Below the pieces are notes generated by a model, which saw only the letters and a program-made list of their open reading frames with translations, was not told the origin of the DNA and did no database searches. A stretch of DNA of 64,000 nt from Shinisaurus crocodilurus (taxonomy: Eukaryota; Chordata; Lepidosauria; Squamata; Shinisauridae), in the NCBI GenBank assembly GCA_021292165.1, contig CM037877.1, positions 298,980,726 to 299,044,725 on the forward strand, read 5' to 3'. The position numbers and the translations under genes are program-made. Of the stretch, positions 19,411 through 31,800 are shown piece after piece. Position 1 is the first letter of the stretch. The number at the start of each line of letters is the position of its first letter.

Positions 19411-22400
19411 CTGGGAATGGGAGGGAAGAGAGGAGCGTTCTTTCAAAAAAGAGGCAGAAAGTGGGAGGATGCAGAAATTCCAAGCAGGGGAAGGGCCGTG
19501 GCTCCGTGGCAGAGCCCCCTGCTTGGCACACAGGTGGTCCCCGGCTTGGTCCCCGGCAGGATCTTCAGGTAGGGCTGAGAAAGAACCCCGCCTGAAACCC
19601 CGGAGAGCTGCCGCCGCCGCCGCCGGTCAGTGTCAACAATATGGACTGCATGGACCACGAGATGGACTCGGTACAAGGCAGCTGGCTAGTTCGGCCAGTG
19701 GTCTCCCTACCCTTGAATTCTGAAACTGATGCACCACGTGTCCTTGGTTAACTTTCCCCCCCTCCACCATTCCCCAAGCAGCTGGTAGCCAGAGAGAGAA
19801 CGGCCTCTAAACATATAGAGCCAATGTGATGTCGTGGTCAGAGTGTTGGACTGGGACTTGGGGAGACCCGGGTGCTAGACCCCACTCGCCATGAAGCTCA
19901 CTGGGTGAGTCTGGACCAGTCTCTGACTCTCAGTCTAACCTACCTCACACGGGTGTTGTGAGGATAAGATGGAGGAGGATTATGTAAGGCAGCTGGATTA
20001 TGTCAGGCACCTTGGGTTCCTTGCAAGAGGAAAAAGGTGGGATATAAATATAATAAAATATATGAAAGCTTTCGGCCAGTAGTCATGGACAGGCCGTCCA
20101 TCCATGAATGAAACTTTGTAAAAAAAAAGAAAAGAAAAGAAAAAAAAAGCCGTTTGTGCAGATTCCAGATCAATCACGCATGGAGTGAAGGATGATGTCC
20201 TAGTGAGTGTCTTCAAGCTGCCAGTTTCAGGGAGCACCCCATAATCTTTACCTTCTCTCTCTCCTGCCCCCTCCAGGCTTGTCAAGGTCCCGGGATACTT
20301 ACTGCACTTTGGTGGCAAAAGGCTCCAGCCCGGCGTAGCGCAATGTGGGCGACAGTAAGACACGCTGAAGCTCCTCGCGGCTCTGCGAACTGTTCTCCTC
20401 GGACTCGTGGTACCCCACACTGCCGCTGCCGCCGCCACCACCACCTCCGCCGCCACCCTGCGGGTCCGCCTTAACTGGACAGCAGCTCAAGATGGATGTG
20501 CTTCCTGCAGAGGGAGGGAGGGAGGGAAGAGAGAGAGAGAGAGATGCCACTCTGGCCTCAGGCAAGGGACTCCAAGTGTGATAAGAAGTGCGATGGCATG
20601 GTGGTTTCTGTCCATCTCCTGAGCAGAACCCCTCGAGCTTCTGACCAAATTCTGATCAAGAACCCATGCATATACTTTTTCAGACTAAGCTTCAATAACT
20701 TCACTTGCATATCTCAACTCCCTCAACAGTTACATCATCATAACCATGTGGCTTACGCTGGCTCAGCTTGTCTGAGCGTGGAAAGCTAAGCAGGGTCAGG
20801 CCTGGTTATTACTTGGATGAGAGACCCCTCCTCTAGTTTCCTGCATTGAGCAGGGGGTTGGACTCCATAGCCTTGTAGGCTCCTTCCAACTCTATGATCT
20901 ATGAAATCTAAATCTATGAAAATCATCATATCACTTTTCTGAAATAAAATCATAGGAAGCAGTGTACAGAACAGAAAACATGAAACCAATAAAATTATCT
21001 GAAAACGACAAAACAAAAACCCAGCAGTGTAAGAATATGTTAATGCTCCTCTTCTCAGGCTTTTGCACTCCAGGTGTCCCACAACACCCCCACTCCACCC
21101 CCATCCTGAATTAAGGACTGGAATCTCTGAGTGTAGCCCTTTTATGTTCACATGTAATCCTACTGCATTGTTATTTATTTGAAACCTTTCTATCGTACCT
21201 TTCTAAAAGTTTCAAGGGGATTATGCGTTGGTTTTCCATTTTGTTGCCTGTTTTTTTAACTGTATTTTGAAATAAAATGTGATGTTTAACACACACATTT
21301 CCCCCTCCCCCTTTTGTATCCCCTGCCACAAGTAACCGGTGTACAGACACGCAACATTCTCCCGAGCACTGGGGTGAGATGATGGGCTGGCCCACTGCAT
21401 AATTGGAGGTCACGATGGAACCAGGCTCTCAGTTGCCAGGACTCTCTAATCAGGGACTTGGGGGGGGGGGTGTCACCCCTGTAGATGGCCAGAGACGGTA
21501 TGGCAAGCGAAGCTCAGGTGACCCAAAGGGCCAATAAAGGTTCCACCAGTCTGAGCAACCTGTTAGGGCCAAGCTGCTTGGAGACTTGACTCCTGCCTCC
21601 AGGCCCACAGCCTGCAACACAGGTTTTTCAAAAGCATTCCTGTGCCCCAGCGAGGGCTGCCCGTGTGCCAACCAAAAAAAGTCTGTGAGCAGAAGAGGCT
21701 GGGAAGGAGTCTCTCCTGTGTCCCCCGTTTCTGCCCCCTCCTTGCTCACTGCTCCATCTGTGATCGCACTCTTCCAGTACTTGAAGGGATGTCACACAGA
21801 GGAGGGCCAGGATCTCTTCTCGATCATCTGTTTGCAGGACACGGAATAATGGGCTCAAGTTACAGGAACCCAGGTTCCACCTGAACATCAGGAAAAATTT
21901 CCTGACTGCTAGAGCAATAAGACAATGGAACCAATTACCTAGGGAGGTGGTGAGCTCTCCCACTCTGGAGGCATTCAAGGTGCAGCTGGACAGACATCTG
22001 TCAGGGATGCTTTGACCTAGATTCCTGCATTGAGCAGGGGGTTGGACTCGATGGCCTTGTAGGCCCCTTCCAACTCTACTTTTCTATGATTCTATGATTC
22101 TGCTGGCTGGCTGGCTCTGCAAGGTCACACAGGCTCCTAATTTCCAAGTAACTTGGCCAAGGTGCGGGGTGGGGGAGGGGAGGTGGAGAACGGGAGGAGG
22201 TGTGTTGGCTGAACTACACTACACAGCAACACGCTTCCATTTACACCGCTAGTTGAAACTGGTTTGAAATTGGCATTCCTTTCCCCCAAAGAATATCAGG
22301 AATTATTATTCTTATTTAATGATGCTGAGAATTCTTTCGAGATCCTCCCCACCTCGCTCTCCCAGAATGAGAATTCTCGGGTTCCCCCTGGCTGGGATCT

Positions 22401-25400
22401 ATGAAGATTACAGGGGTTTCGGTGAAAAGTGTCTGTGGCCTTGGGCCAGGGGTCTGCAACCCGCGGCTCCGGAGCCGCATGCGGCTCTTTCAAACCTTTG
22501 CCGCGGCTCCGCTCCGGTCTGAGACTCCGCTGGCCGCCTGGCCTGGGCGCCTGTCACTTACCGTATTTTTCGCACCATAAGACGCACTTTTCTCCCCCCA
22601 AAAAGGAGGGGGAAATGTCTGTGCGTCTTATTGAGTGAATGCTGGGGAAAAAAACCAAATATTTTTCCCCCTACCTTCCTCTGCGTGCCTCCAACCGGTC
22701 CAGTGGAAGACAGGAGGAGGGCTCCTGCAGGGAAAAAAACTTGGCAGCGGCAGCGGCACCCCCCCCCCCCCGGAAGCAGGGACTCGAGCAGGCAGGCAGC
22801 GGAAGAGAGGAGAGCAGGACAAGGCTGCCTGCTCCGCAAAAAACTTTGCCGCCGCCTCACATATGGCCTGATTCTGTTGGCGGGGGCAGCCCGATTTCGC
22901 TCTTCTGAGCGGCGCGGAGCGTTCTCCGTCCCGCTCTAGCTGCTGCCGCCGCTGGAGTCAATGCCGGAGCCGCTGAAGCCGCCGCCGCGTCACATCCAGC
23001 TGCTTCGGCGCGCTGGACCCCCGCGCTATGATTTTGGCAGGGGAACTTTGGCGGGGCGGGGGAACTTTGGCGCGGCGGCAGCACCCCCCCCCGGGCAGCA
23101 GGGACGTGAGCGGGTGAGCGGCAGAAGAGAGGAGGGCTCCTGCACGCGCCAAAGTTCCCCCCCCGCCAAAAACATAGCGCGGGGTCCAGCGTGTCGAGGG
23201 ACCAGCGCGGCCGGCTCGCCGCGGAGAGCACAAGCAGGCGAGGAGGCAGGTAGGCCTTTGGCTATCCGGGCATGCTGGGAGTTGTAGTTGTGCAACAGCT
23301 AAAGAGCCCCAGGGTAGGGGGAAGTGCTCTGTTTCCCAATCAGGGTGCCTCCAGCTGTTGCAGCTGCCCCTTTTGCCCCACATTAAAGACAGGCCTGAGT
23401 AGCACCCTCATCATCCACCAGCAACACCCTCCCCCCAGCAGTAGCACCCCCATCATCCACCAGCAAATCCTGCTGATGGATGATGAGGGGTGCTATTACC
23501 ACATGGAGGGTGTTTCTGGTGGATGATGAGGGTGCTACTGCTGGATGGTGCTGATGACGGGATGCTACTGCTTGGGGGGGGGATGTTGCTGGTGGCATCC
23601 CATCATCCACCAGCAACACCCCCATCATCCGTCAGCTGATAATTTCCCCTACCTATGCACCCAACATAATCCACCAGCTCTCGCTGGTGGATTATGTTGG
23701 GTGCATAGGTAGGGGAAATTATTACATTTTATATGTGGGGCACAATGTCACAATGGTTTTGCGGCTCCCAGTTTTTTTTTCCTTCGGAAATGGGTCCAAG
23801 TGGCTCTTTTTGTCTTAAAGGTTGCAGACCCCTGCTTGGGCCAAGGCTACGCAGTCTAGGGGCAGGAGGGAGGAAGAAAGTGCCTTGACCCACCGATGCC
23901 CTGCCCACACCCTTCAATACCTTTCGCTTTTGAGCAAGGCCTAACCTGATGCTGAATGCCGTCGCCTCCCACCATACCGCTCCTCACCGAAATCTTGAAT
24001 TCAGGGTCTGTGAGAAAACTGCTGGCTGCTAAACCACAGAAGCTGCAAACAACGCCTTCCGGAGGCTGATAAGATGGGCCTTCCAATTGCAACAGGCAGC
24101 GGGCGCTTGCCACGGACGGTATGGTGACCTGCGCTCAGCATAAACCAACCTGGTGCCCTCCAGATGTGTTGGACTACAACTCGCAGAATCCTCCCAGCCA
24201 CTTATTCTGGGAGCTACGCTGGCTCAGCTTGTCTGAGCGTGGAAAGCTAAGCAGGGTCAAGCCTGGTTATTACTTGGATGGGAGACCCCTCTTCCAGTTT
24301 CCTGCATTGAGCAGGGGGTTGGACTCGATAGCCTTGTAGGCTCCTTCCAACTCTATGATCTATGAAATCTATGAAACACATCTGGAGGGCAACAGGTTGG
24401 GGAAGGCTGGCAGAAACCATTTTGGGCATGGAACCCAGGTTTCCTCAGCGCAAAAGTTGGGCTTTCTGGGATGGAGAGGCACCTATCCTCTAGGGCAGTG
24501 TTCTCCCACCTTGGGTCCCCAGATGTTTTTGGCCTACAACTCCCAGCATGCCCCAGCCAGCGGGGAGAATACTAATCTAGGACACAGGGGCTGAACCTCT
24601 TTCAGCCTAAGAGCCGAATCCAGTTCCAGCGATGGGCGGGGCCAAACCCCCCCCCCCCCCAAATACCAGTACATTTTAGCTTAAAACTCTTGCTGCGGGT
24701 AACTAAGCCTTAGGAGAAGCAGGTCAAACCTTTCGGAATGGGGAATAAATGCCCAAAAAGCTGGAAAGCCACCAAACGAACCCCAGAGGGCCGATTTGGG
24801 TCCCCAGGAGTGCTGGATATGGCCCGCGGCTTTGAGGTTCAACTCCCCTGCTCTAGCAGGCAGCGTGGAAGGCATCTTGGCAGGCAAGAGTTGACCACCC
24901 CCACCCCGGCCATACCTGGCACCAACTCTCCTTGATCCAACATGCGTCGCACGGCCCCAATGCTCGTCCCGTGATAGGCCATGTGCCACTTCTTACAGGC
25001 ACTGGCTACCTCCAACCGAGGATTCACCCTACAGAGAGAACAGGAGGAATGGAAGACATGGGGGGCGCGTGTGAGCTCTGGCCCAGTCCAATCGGCAGAT
25101 GCAAGTCACTCTTGCAGGGTCCTACAAGTCTCCGGTACAGACACTTCTGTCTCATCTTCTCTGGCCGCAGGAGTTGCGCTTCTGAGCTACTTCCCCCCCC
25201 CCCCCGCGTCGTTCTGATCCAGTCAGTACCTGAGGCTGAAGCGGCACCATCCAAATGGCAACGCGTAATCTCGGGGGGGCTCCCCACGCCTGTAATAGGC
25301 CTCGTCGCCCCGGAGCTTATGGCATGACTCGCAGTAGCAGAGGCTGAACTTGGGGTCTTCCACAAAATAGTCGTCTGAGAAGAGCGATGGGGGGGGGGGG

Positions 25401-25783
25401 AGAGACAGAGGGGGAGAGAGAGAAGCCTTTGGAATCAGGAGCTGAAAAAGGCTTTCACATTGAAAAACGTAAACAAAAGGAGCAGCTTCCTAGCCCTTAA
25501 TACTACTATATGGTTGGGAAGATTCGGCGGTGGAACCGCAGGCTTGGAAGTGTAAGTCAGTGGGAGCCAAGGTGGATACCCAGTCATCGGAGGGGGTGGG
25601 GGCGATCCTGGGTTTGATCCCAGTGGTGCTTTTTGTGGGGGGGGGGGGCATAGCTCAGGAGTACAGCCCCTGCTTTGCAGGCAGAAGGTCCAATGTTCAA
25701 TCCCTGGCAGCTCCAATTAAGCCTGAGAAAGGAGACCTGCCTGAAAACCGGGAGAGCCGCTGTTGCCAGTTGGGTGTCGACAA

Positions 25784-25848
<65 letters not shown>

Positions 25849-28800
25849 TTGTATCCCGCGTTTTCCCCCAGTACTGGGACTCAAGGTGGCTTTACAACAT
25901 TAAAACTTGTACAATTAAAGCATATAAATAGAAATATACAAAAGTTAAAAATATAATTAAATTAGCTATAATATTAAAATTATATAAAATATCAAAGTTA
26001 AAACAGCAATAGCAATATAGACAGTGCAATCCATCGCATTCTCACAGGTCCAGACTATTCCCAAAGGCCTGCCAGAACAAAAAAGTTTTTGCCTTGCCTC
26101 CAGAAGCATACCAAGTAAGTCACCATTCTAGCCTCCCTGGGAAGGGAATTCCAGAGTGTCGGGGGCAACCACCGAGAAGGCCCTCTGCCAAGTTCCTGCC
26201 AGGCGTGCCTCAGATGGTGGAGGAACCAAGAGAAGGGCCTCCCCTGAAGCTCTCAGGGTGCAGGCAGGCTCATAAGGGAGAACACGGTCTTTCAGATAAC
26301 CTGGACCTGAGCAGTATAGGGCTTTATAGGTCATAAACAGCACTTTGAATTGTGCCCAGAAACAGACTGGGAGCCAGTGAAGCTGTTGTATGCTCCCTGT
26401 AGCCAGCTAGATGGACCAAGAGGGGTCCAATACCGGGCTAGATGGACTGGGGTGGTGGTGGTGGTGTCTGCCTCAGTATAAGGCAGCTTCTGATGTTCGA
26501 GTGCAGCCATTTTTACTGGTCACCACTTCTAAAGCCCTGTACAGTTTGGGCCTGGGGTATCCTAAAGAAGCACTTGCTCTGGTGTGATTCTGTTTGCCCT
26601 TTAAAAGAACTTCCAGAAAGACTGAAGATTTGAACTGAATCAACTGCACTGGCGGAAGTGGGCTTCCCGGCCCTCTCCTTCCCGTGGCAGCCCCTCCAGT
26701 GTCTGAAAATGCTACACAGAGGGTCAGGACACCCTGCTGAATGGGGCAAGCTGTGGTGTGTGGATGGGAGGGGAGATCCCCCAAAACTGGATGCCAGGAC
26801 CTTCTGTGAGCGGAGCACTTCCCCTCTTGTGGAAGACAGATCCTGGATCCAACCCATCGAGTATAAACACAATTTTGCACCTTCCCATAACCAGGGGAAC
26901 TTGGAATAAGTTCTGCAAGTTCGATTGGTTCACATAATTCACTACTGCCTATTCTGCCATGGATTTAAAGTGTTCTAATGTTAGCATAAGTGAAATGAAC
27001 TGTTTGGATCGTTAGTATTGTAACTACGTGTTTCCGTTGATAGGCACTCTCGGTTTTGGATGACCTTTCCTGCGTTGTGAGCCGCTTCGGGTTCATCGCA
27101 CGGGAAAAGTGGCATACAAATTAAAACGGCGGCGATGACTGAGCATCCCTTAGCCTGGAACACAAAGCTCACCTGGCAGGAGGAGGAGGTCTTTGAAGCG
27201 AGCACAAAGGGCGTGGTATTCACAGGTCTTCATGGTGTTGAGGTCCACTGGGGGCGTCCAACACACGCTCTCCTTGATACCTGGAATGCAGGAGGCGAGT
27301 GTTTGGGGTGCGGGTGGAGACATCCACGCAGGGCAAGAGCCAAACGTAACTAGAGCCAGAGGCCGGGGGAAGACGCATCCAGTCTGGTCCGTGGGCTGTG
27401 TCCCCCCACCGTCGCAGGACCGTGGCAAAAATGTTCCAACGACAGACCGTTTTTAGAAGCCAGCCTCAAAGCAAGCCAACTATCAGAACGTGCACTGAGC
27501 CAGAGACGAGGCTCCGGCAAGAAAAAGAGAAAGGGGCCCCTGGGCATAAAACCCCCAGGTCCGAAACTGAGGGCTGGAGGTGCTGCCTCACCGTCCACCA
27601 TGTCGGCCTTCTCCATGTCTCCCTGGCCACGGGGGTCAGTGCCCTCAGCTCCTACCGCAGGAGTGTCATTCGTTATGATGGTCACCTAGGAAGAAGGCAG
27701 CGGTTCAAAGCGAGGCGGACGCACGGGGAAAGGGGTGGGAGCCCTGCTGTGCAGGCCGTGCTTCCCCGCTTCGTTCCAAGAAGATCCACACACCAGAAAA
27801 GCTTTTATTAGGACAGAGGCCAGCCTAGCAAACTGGCTTAGAATGACAGAAGAAGTGGATTGCAGAGTCAGCCACAAAAGAACCAAGCTTAGCTAGAAAA
27901 CTAGCCATCAAGGAAGATTGCCCTACTGTTGAGCAGTTAATTCCAAACTGGAACAATCTCACCCATTCCAGACTCAAATTACCCACACCCCTAAGGCGGG
28001 TCCTTATTCTTAAGGGCCAGTCTCTTGGAGTGCCTGACACTCCTCAGCTGGTCCACGCTCCTTAGCTGATATCTGGTGGGGTGGTGGTGTTACTGACGCT
28101 TGAATCATAGAATCATAGAAAAGTAGAGTTGGAAGGGGCCTACAAGGCCATCGAGTCCAACCCCCTGCTCAATGCAGGAATCCAGGTCAAAGCATCTCTG
28201 ATAGATGTCTGTCCAGCTGCACCTTGAATGCCTCCAGAGTGGGAGAGCCCACCACCTCCCTAGGTAGTTGATTCCATTGTTTTATTGCTCTGACAGCCAG
28301 GAAATTTTTCCTGATGTTTAGGTGGAATCTAGGTTCCTGTAACTTGAGCCCATTATTCCATGTCCTGCAAACTGGGATGATCGAGAAGAGATCCTGGCCC
28401 TCCTCTGTGTGGCATCCCTTCAAATACTGGAAGAGTGCGATCATATCTCCCCTCAGTCTCCTCTTCTGAAGGCTAAACATGCCCAGTTCTTTCAGTCTCT
28501 CCTCATAGGGCCTTGTTTCCAGTCCCTTTATCATCCTTGTTGCCCTCCTCTGAACCCTCTCCAGTTTGTCTACGTCCTTGATTGATTCGCCTTCGTCCCG
28601 ATCAGAGAGCTCAGACGGCTTTCCCACAGAATTTGCCACCCGACTGATCCTCCCTGACTGTTGAGCTTACTCCGAAGTCCGCTGGCCTTGGGGTTCCAGC
28701 TGCACGTTCCCTCCCCTGCATCTCCACCTGCTCCCCATCTTCCTCAGGATCTGTTCCCAGAGCCTGTAGGAAGGGTGGGCCCAATCCCTACACCTGCATT

Positions 28801-31800
28801 CCGCGGAAGAAAGCCCTTCTCTGCACTGGGCACCCCGTTCGGAAGGTGGCACTCACCTGTTCACACTGCCCGTAGAGGTCGATGAGCACGTAGCAGGGCC
28901 TTGGGATGTCTTGTGCGGCCGTGCCCTGGTCCATCCCGTTGACGTAGAGGTGGAGGCAGTTGCTGGAATCCACCAAGACACCCAGCACCGTCCCCTCGGG
29001 GCAGGTGTCCAGGTTGGGACCATAGTTCTCACAGATCTGCAGCAGAGAGAAAGATGGGAGTTGGGACAACTCATGCTGGCTGGGGATGATGGGAGTTGTA
29101 GGCTAGCACATCTGGAGGGCACCAGGTTGGGGGTGGTGGCTCTGCCGCATCAGAGCTTATCAGGACGAGGGTGTTGGGTTTTGCATAGGCAGAACGAGAT
29201 TACCACCTGACATCGAGATTATCACCTGACCTGGTGAGTGTCTCTTGAGTTCAAGTATACAAGGTCTTTGGTCACGAGACATAGTCTCGGGATGATGTGA
29301 CTCAGCAACCTTGAATAGGTTTGGATCAACATGTTGATGAATAGGTTGTACAACTGGGTGAGTAATATCCTATTTATAGGTGGTATAAAGCTAGCACACT
29401 TGCTGATAGCCTCATTCCTCTTCATCTCTCTTCTCTGCTGCTTGTTCGTCTCGACACGACATGTGTATTGTTCTTGGACTTCACTTCATCTAGCCTTACC
29501 ACTGGGGTATAGGATTTGAGTCTGCAATGATGTAGTGAGTAGAGATGCATTGATTGCCTTAATCCCATGTAATTGGGTCTTACAAATAAACTCTTTAATC
29601 TTTATTAACTGCTGTTATCTCCTCCTTCCGCCTGCGTGACTGGGACTGAGGGTCACTGGCTAGGGGAGCTTTTGAACCCGGGTCAGTCCAGCTCTCACAG
29701 AGGGTGTTTTCTTCCCTTTAATGATTTAGGAACATGCAAACATTAAGAATAATAACCAAGACGTGTCCTGCTTGTGGGTTTCCCACAGGCAGCCAGTTGG
29801 ACACTGTGTGAACGGAATGCTGGACTAGGACGATCTTTGGTCTGATCCAGCATCTGGGCTCTTCTTCTGTTCTTAGTGCCACAAACAAAAGTAATACATA
29901 TTTAAATATTTTTTTAAAAAAACCCTACAACTAACAAGTATGAACAGACCAAAAAAGAAAACAAAAAACAATACAGAAGCTTCCTAAGCAAAAGACATAC
30001 TGGCTTTTGCTACATATAACCAATTTATAATAGAAGATAACTTAAAATAAAGTTACAGTGGACAGGTGAGCCTACCCCAAGCTCAGCACCTGAGATCTAA
30101 CATTAGTTGGCTTAAATCTACAGCTCCACAAGGAACGAAAAGGCTCCCAGATGCTTCGAGCTGGTCATTTACCAAAAGGTTTTGTTTCCATGGTTTCTTT
30201 CAGTGGAATGAACCTGCGTAACATGTTTTTAACTAGTGAACAGGACTGGAGTTAAAGGGAGGAGGGAACAGACAGAGAAGGGAGTCTGTACACGGCATCT
30301 CTGAAGAGTTTTCCACTGATCCGGAAAAAGTGGCTTGCCTCTATCTGGAGGGGACAGGCAGAATGGAAAAATCTGGATGGACAAGGTCAAAATTGTTTCC
30401 AAAGTTTATTTTTCACGACAGGGGACAGGTCAGAAGCACCACCACTTGGAAGAAGAAAAGCATTGCACAGAACGGCGCTCGCCCGCCTGGGCCTCATTTC
30501 TCTCACCTTGAGGGAGTTGTGGAAGACCGAGTCACGCTGCAACAGCCACGTGGAGCGTTTGAGGGAGCAGGCTGTGGCGGGAAAATTGAGCCGCTCGGGA
30601 GAGCTGCCGATGACCCCCAGCGAGAGCGAAGAGGTCCACTGCTGATTCAGGGAATCTATCTGGAACTAAAACAGACAGAGAGGAGGTGAGCGGCGAGCTC
30701 TTGCCACAAGAAGGGGGGGGGGGAGAAACGCACACAAGCCTCCACCCCAGCGTGCGCAGCCCCAGGCTTCCTTAATGTGGGGGGGGAGAGCATCCCCCCC
30801 CCCAAATACCTTCTTCCCCTCCCACATGTCACATGCGCACTGGCATATATGCGGCCGGCACCAATGAAATCGCATCTGTCGAACAAAGCCGGCAGGCGTT
30901 ACTGCCCGTGACGCTACTTCCTTTCTAGCCAGGAAGTCATTACGGGCAAAGGTCTCGCATAAAGTCTCCCTTTGGAAGAGCCAGTAACCAGGGCCCAGGC
31001 GACGGCTGGGGGGGTCACCTGACGCGGCAGCACCACTACAGACCCAGGGCCAGCCTGCGGTGGGAGACAAGGAGGACCCCCGACCTGAGGGCACTTTGCC
31101 AACCTTCCCCAACTTGTTGCCCACCAGGCGTGTTGGGCTGCAACTCCATGGCATGGCACGCTGGCTGGGGATGATGGGAGTTGCAGCCCAACACGTCTGG
31201 AGGGCACCAGGTTGGGGAAGGCTAGATTAAATGTTTAAGGTTAAACACTTGTGAAATAATTCCTCCCACACCAAAATAATATTTTTTTTAAAAAATGGAA
31301 GGGGAAAGATCCGTGCCGACACTGCGTGGCCTTCTCTCCTTGGACCTGGAAGTAACGGGGACTAATGCAAACGTACACCTGCCCTTCGCCCCATGGACCC
31401 CACACAGGAAGCAGCGAATCCGAGCCCGTGATTGGATCATCTTGTTCCCAGAGGGGTGGCCACATTCCTCCGTCACACCAACACCAAAGAATCTTGTGAC
31501 ACCTTAAAAATCAGCGACGGAGAACGTCTGGCCCGTGGGCCTAATCCGGTCTCCGGAGGTATCCCATGCGGCCTGCCGAGCCTCCTCGGGGGTGTGACGT
31601 GGCCTTCTGTGAGTGGAGATACAAGCGGGGACTGTGTGGCACGGCGCTTGGGCGAGCAACGCGCAAGGGGGCCCCCTGCTGTTACCTCCCGTCGCAGTGG
31701 GGAAACTGGCCGAGACCCTTCACGCCACCCCCAGGAGGATGGGCGGTGCCGAGCCCCCGGCTTCACACCACACTGCACCTTCCCCCAACGGGCGGAGCCA

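Larger units (their letters stand above)
22447..23834. mobile_element. hAT-type transposon, non-autonomous, 1.39 kb
   Basis: Terminal inverted repeats CAGGGGTCTGCAACC and GGTTGCAGACCCCTG bound the element. CTTGGGC flanks both sides (22440-22446 and 23835-23841), or CTTGGGCC if one base is shared with the end. The inside holds a CCGTATTTTTCGCACCATAA mariner-like piece, GC-rich sequence, CATCATCCACCAGCA repeats and an 84-bp palindrome, but no transposase. Confidence 0.8.

Noticed and set aside
18782..19531. 249-codon minus-strand open frame
   Set aside because: It overlaps NEURL4 exon 29 in the wrong frame; the true frame ends [10 protein letters not shown]...LLVRVE.
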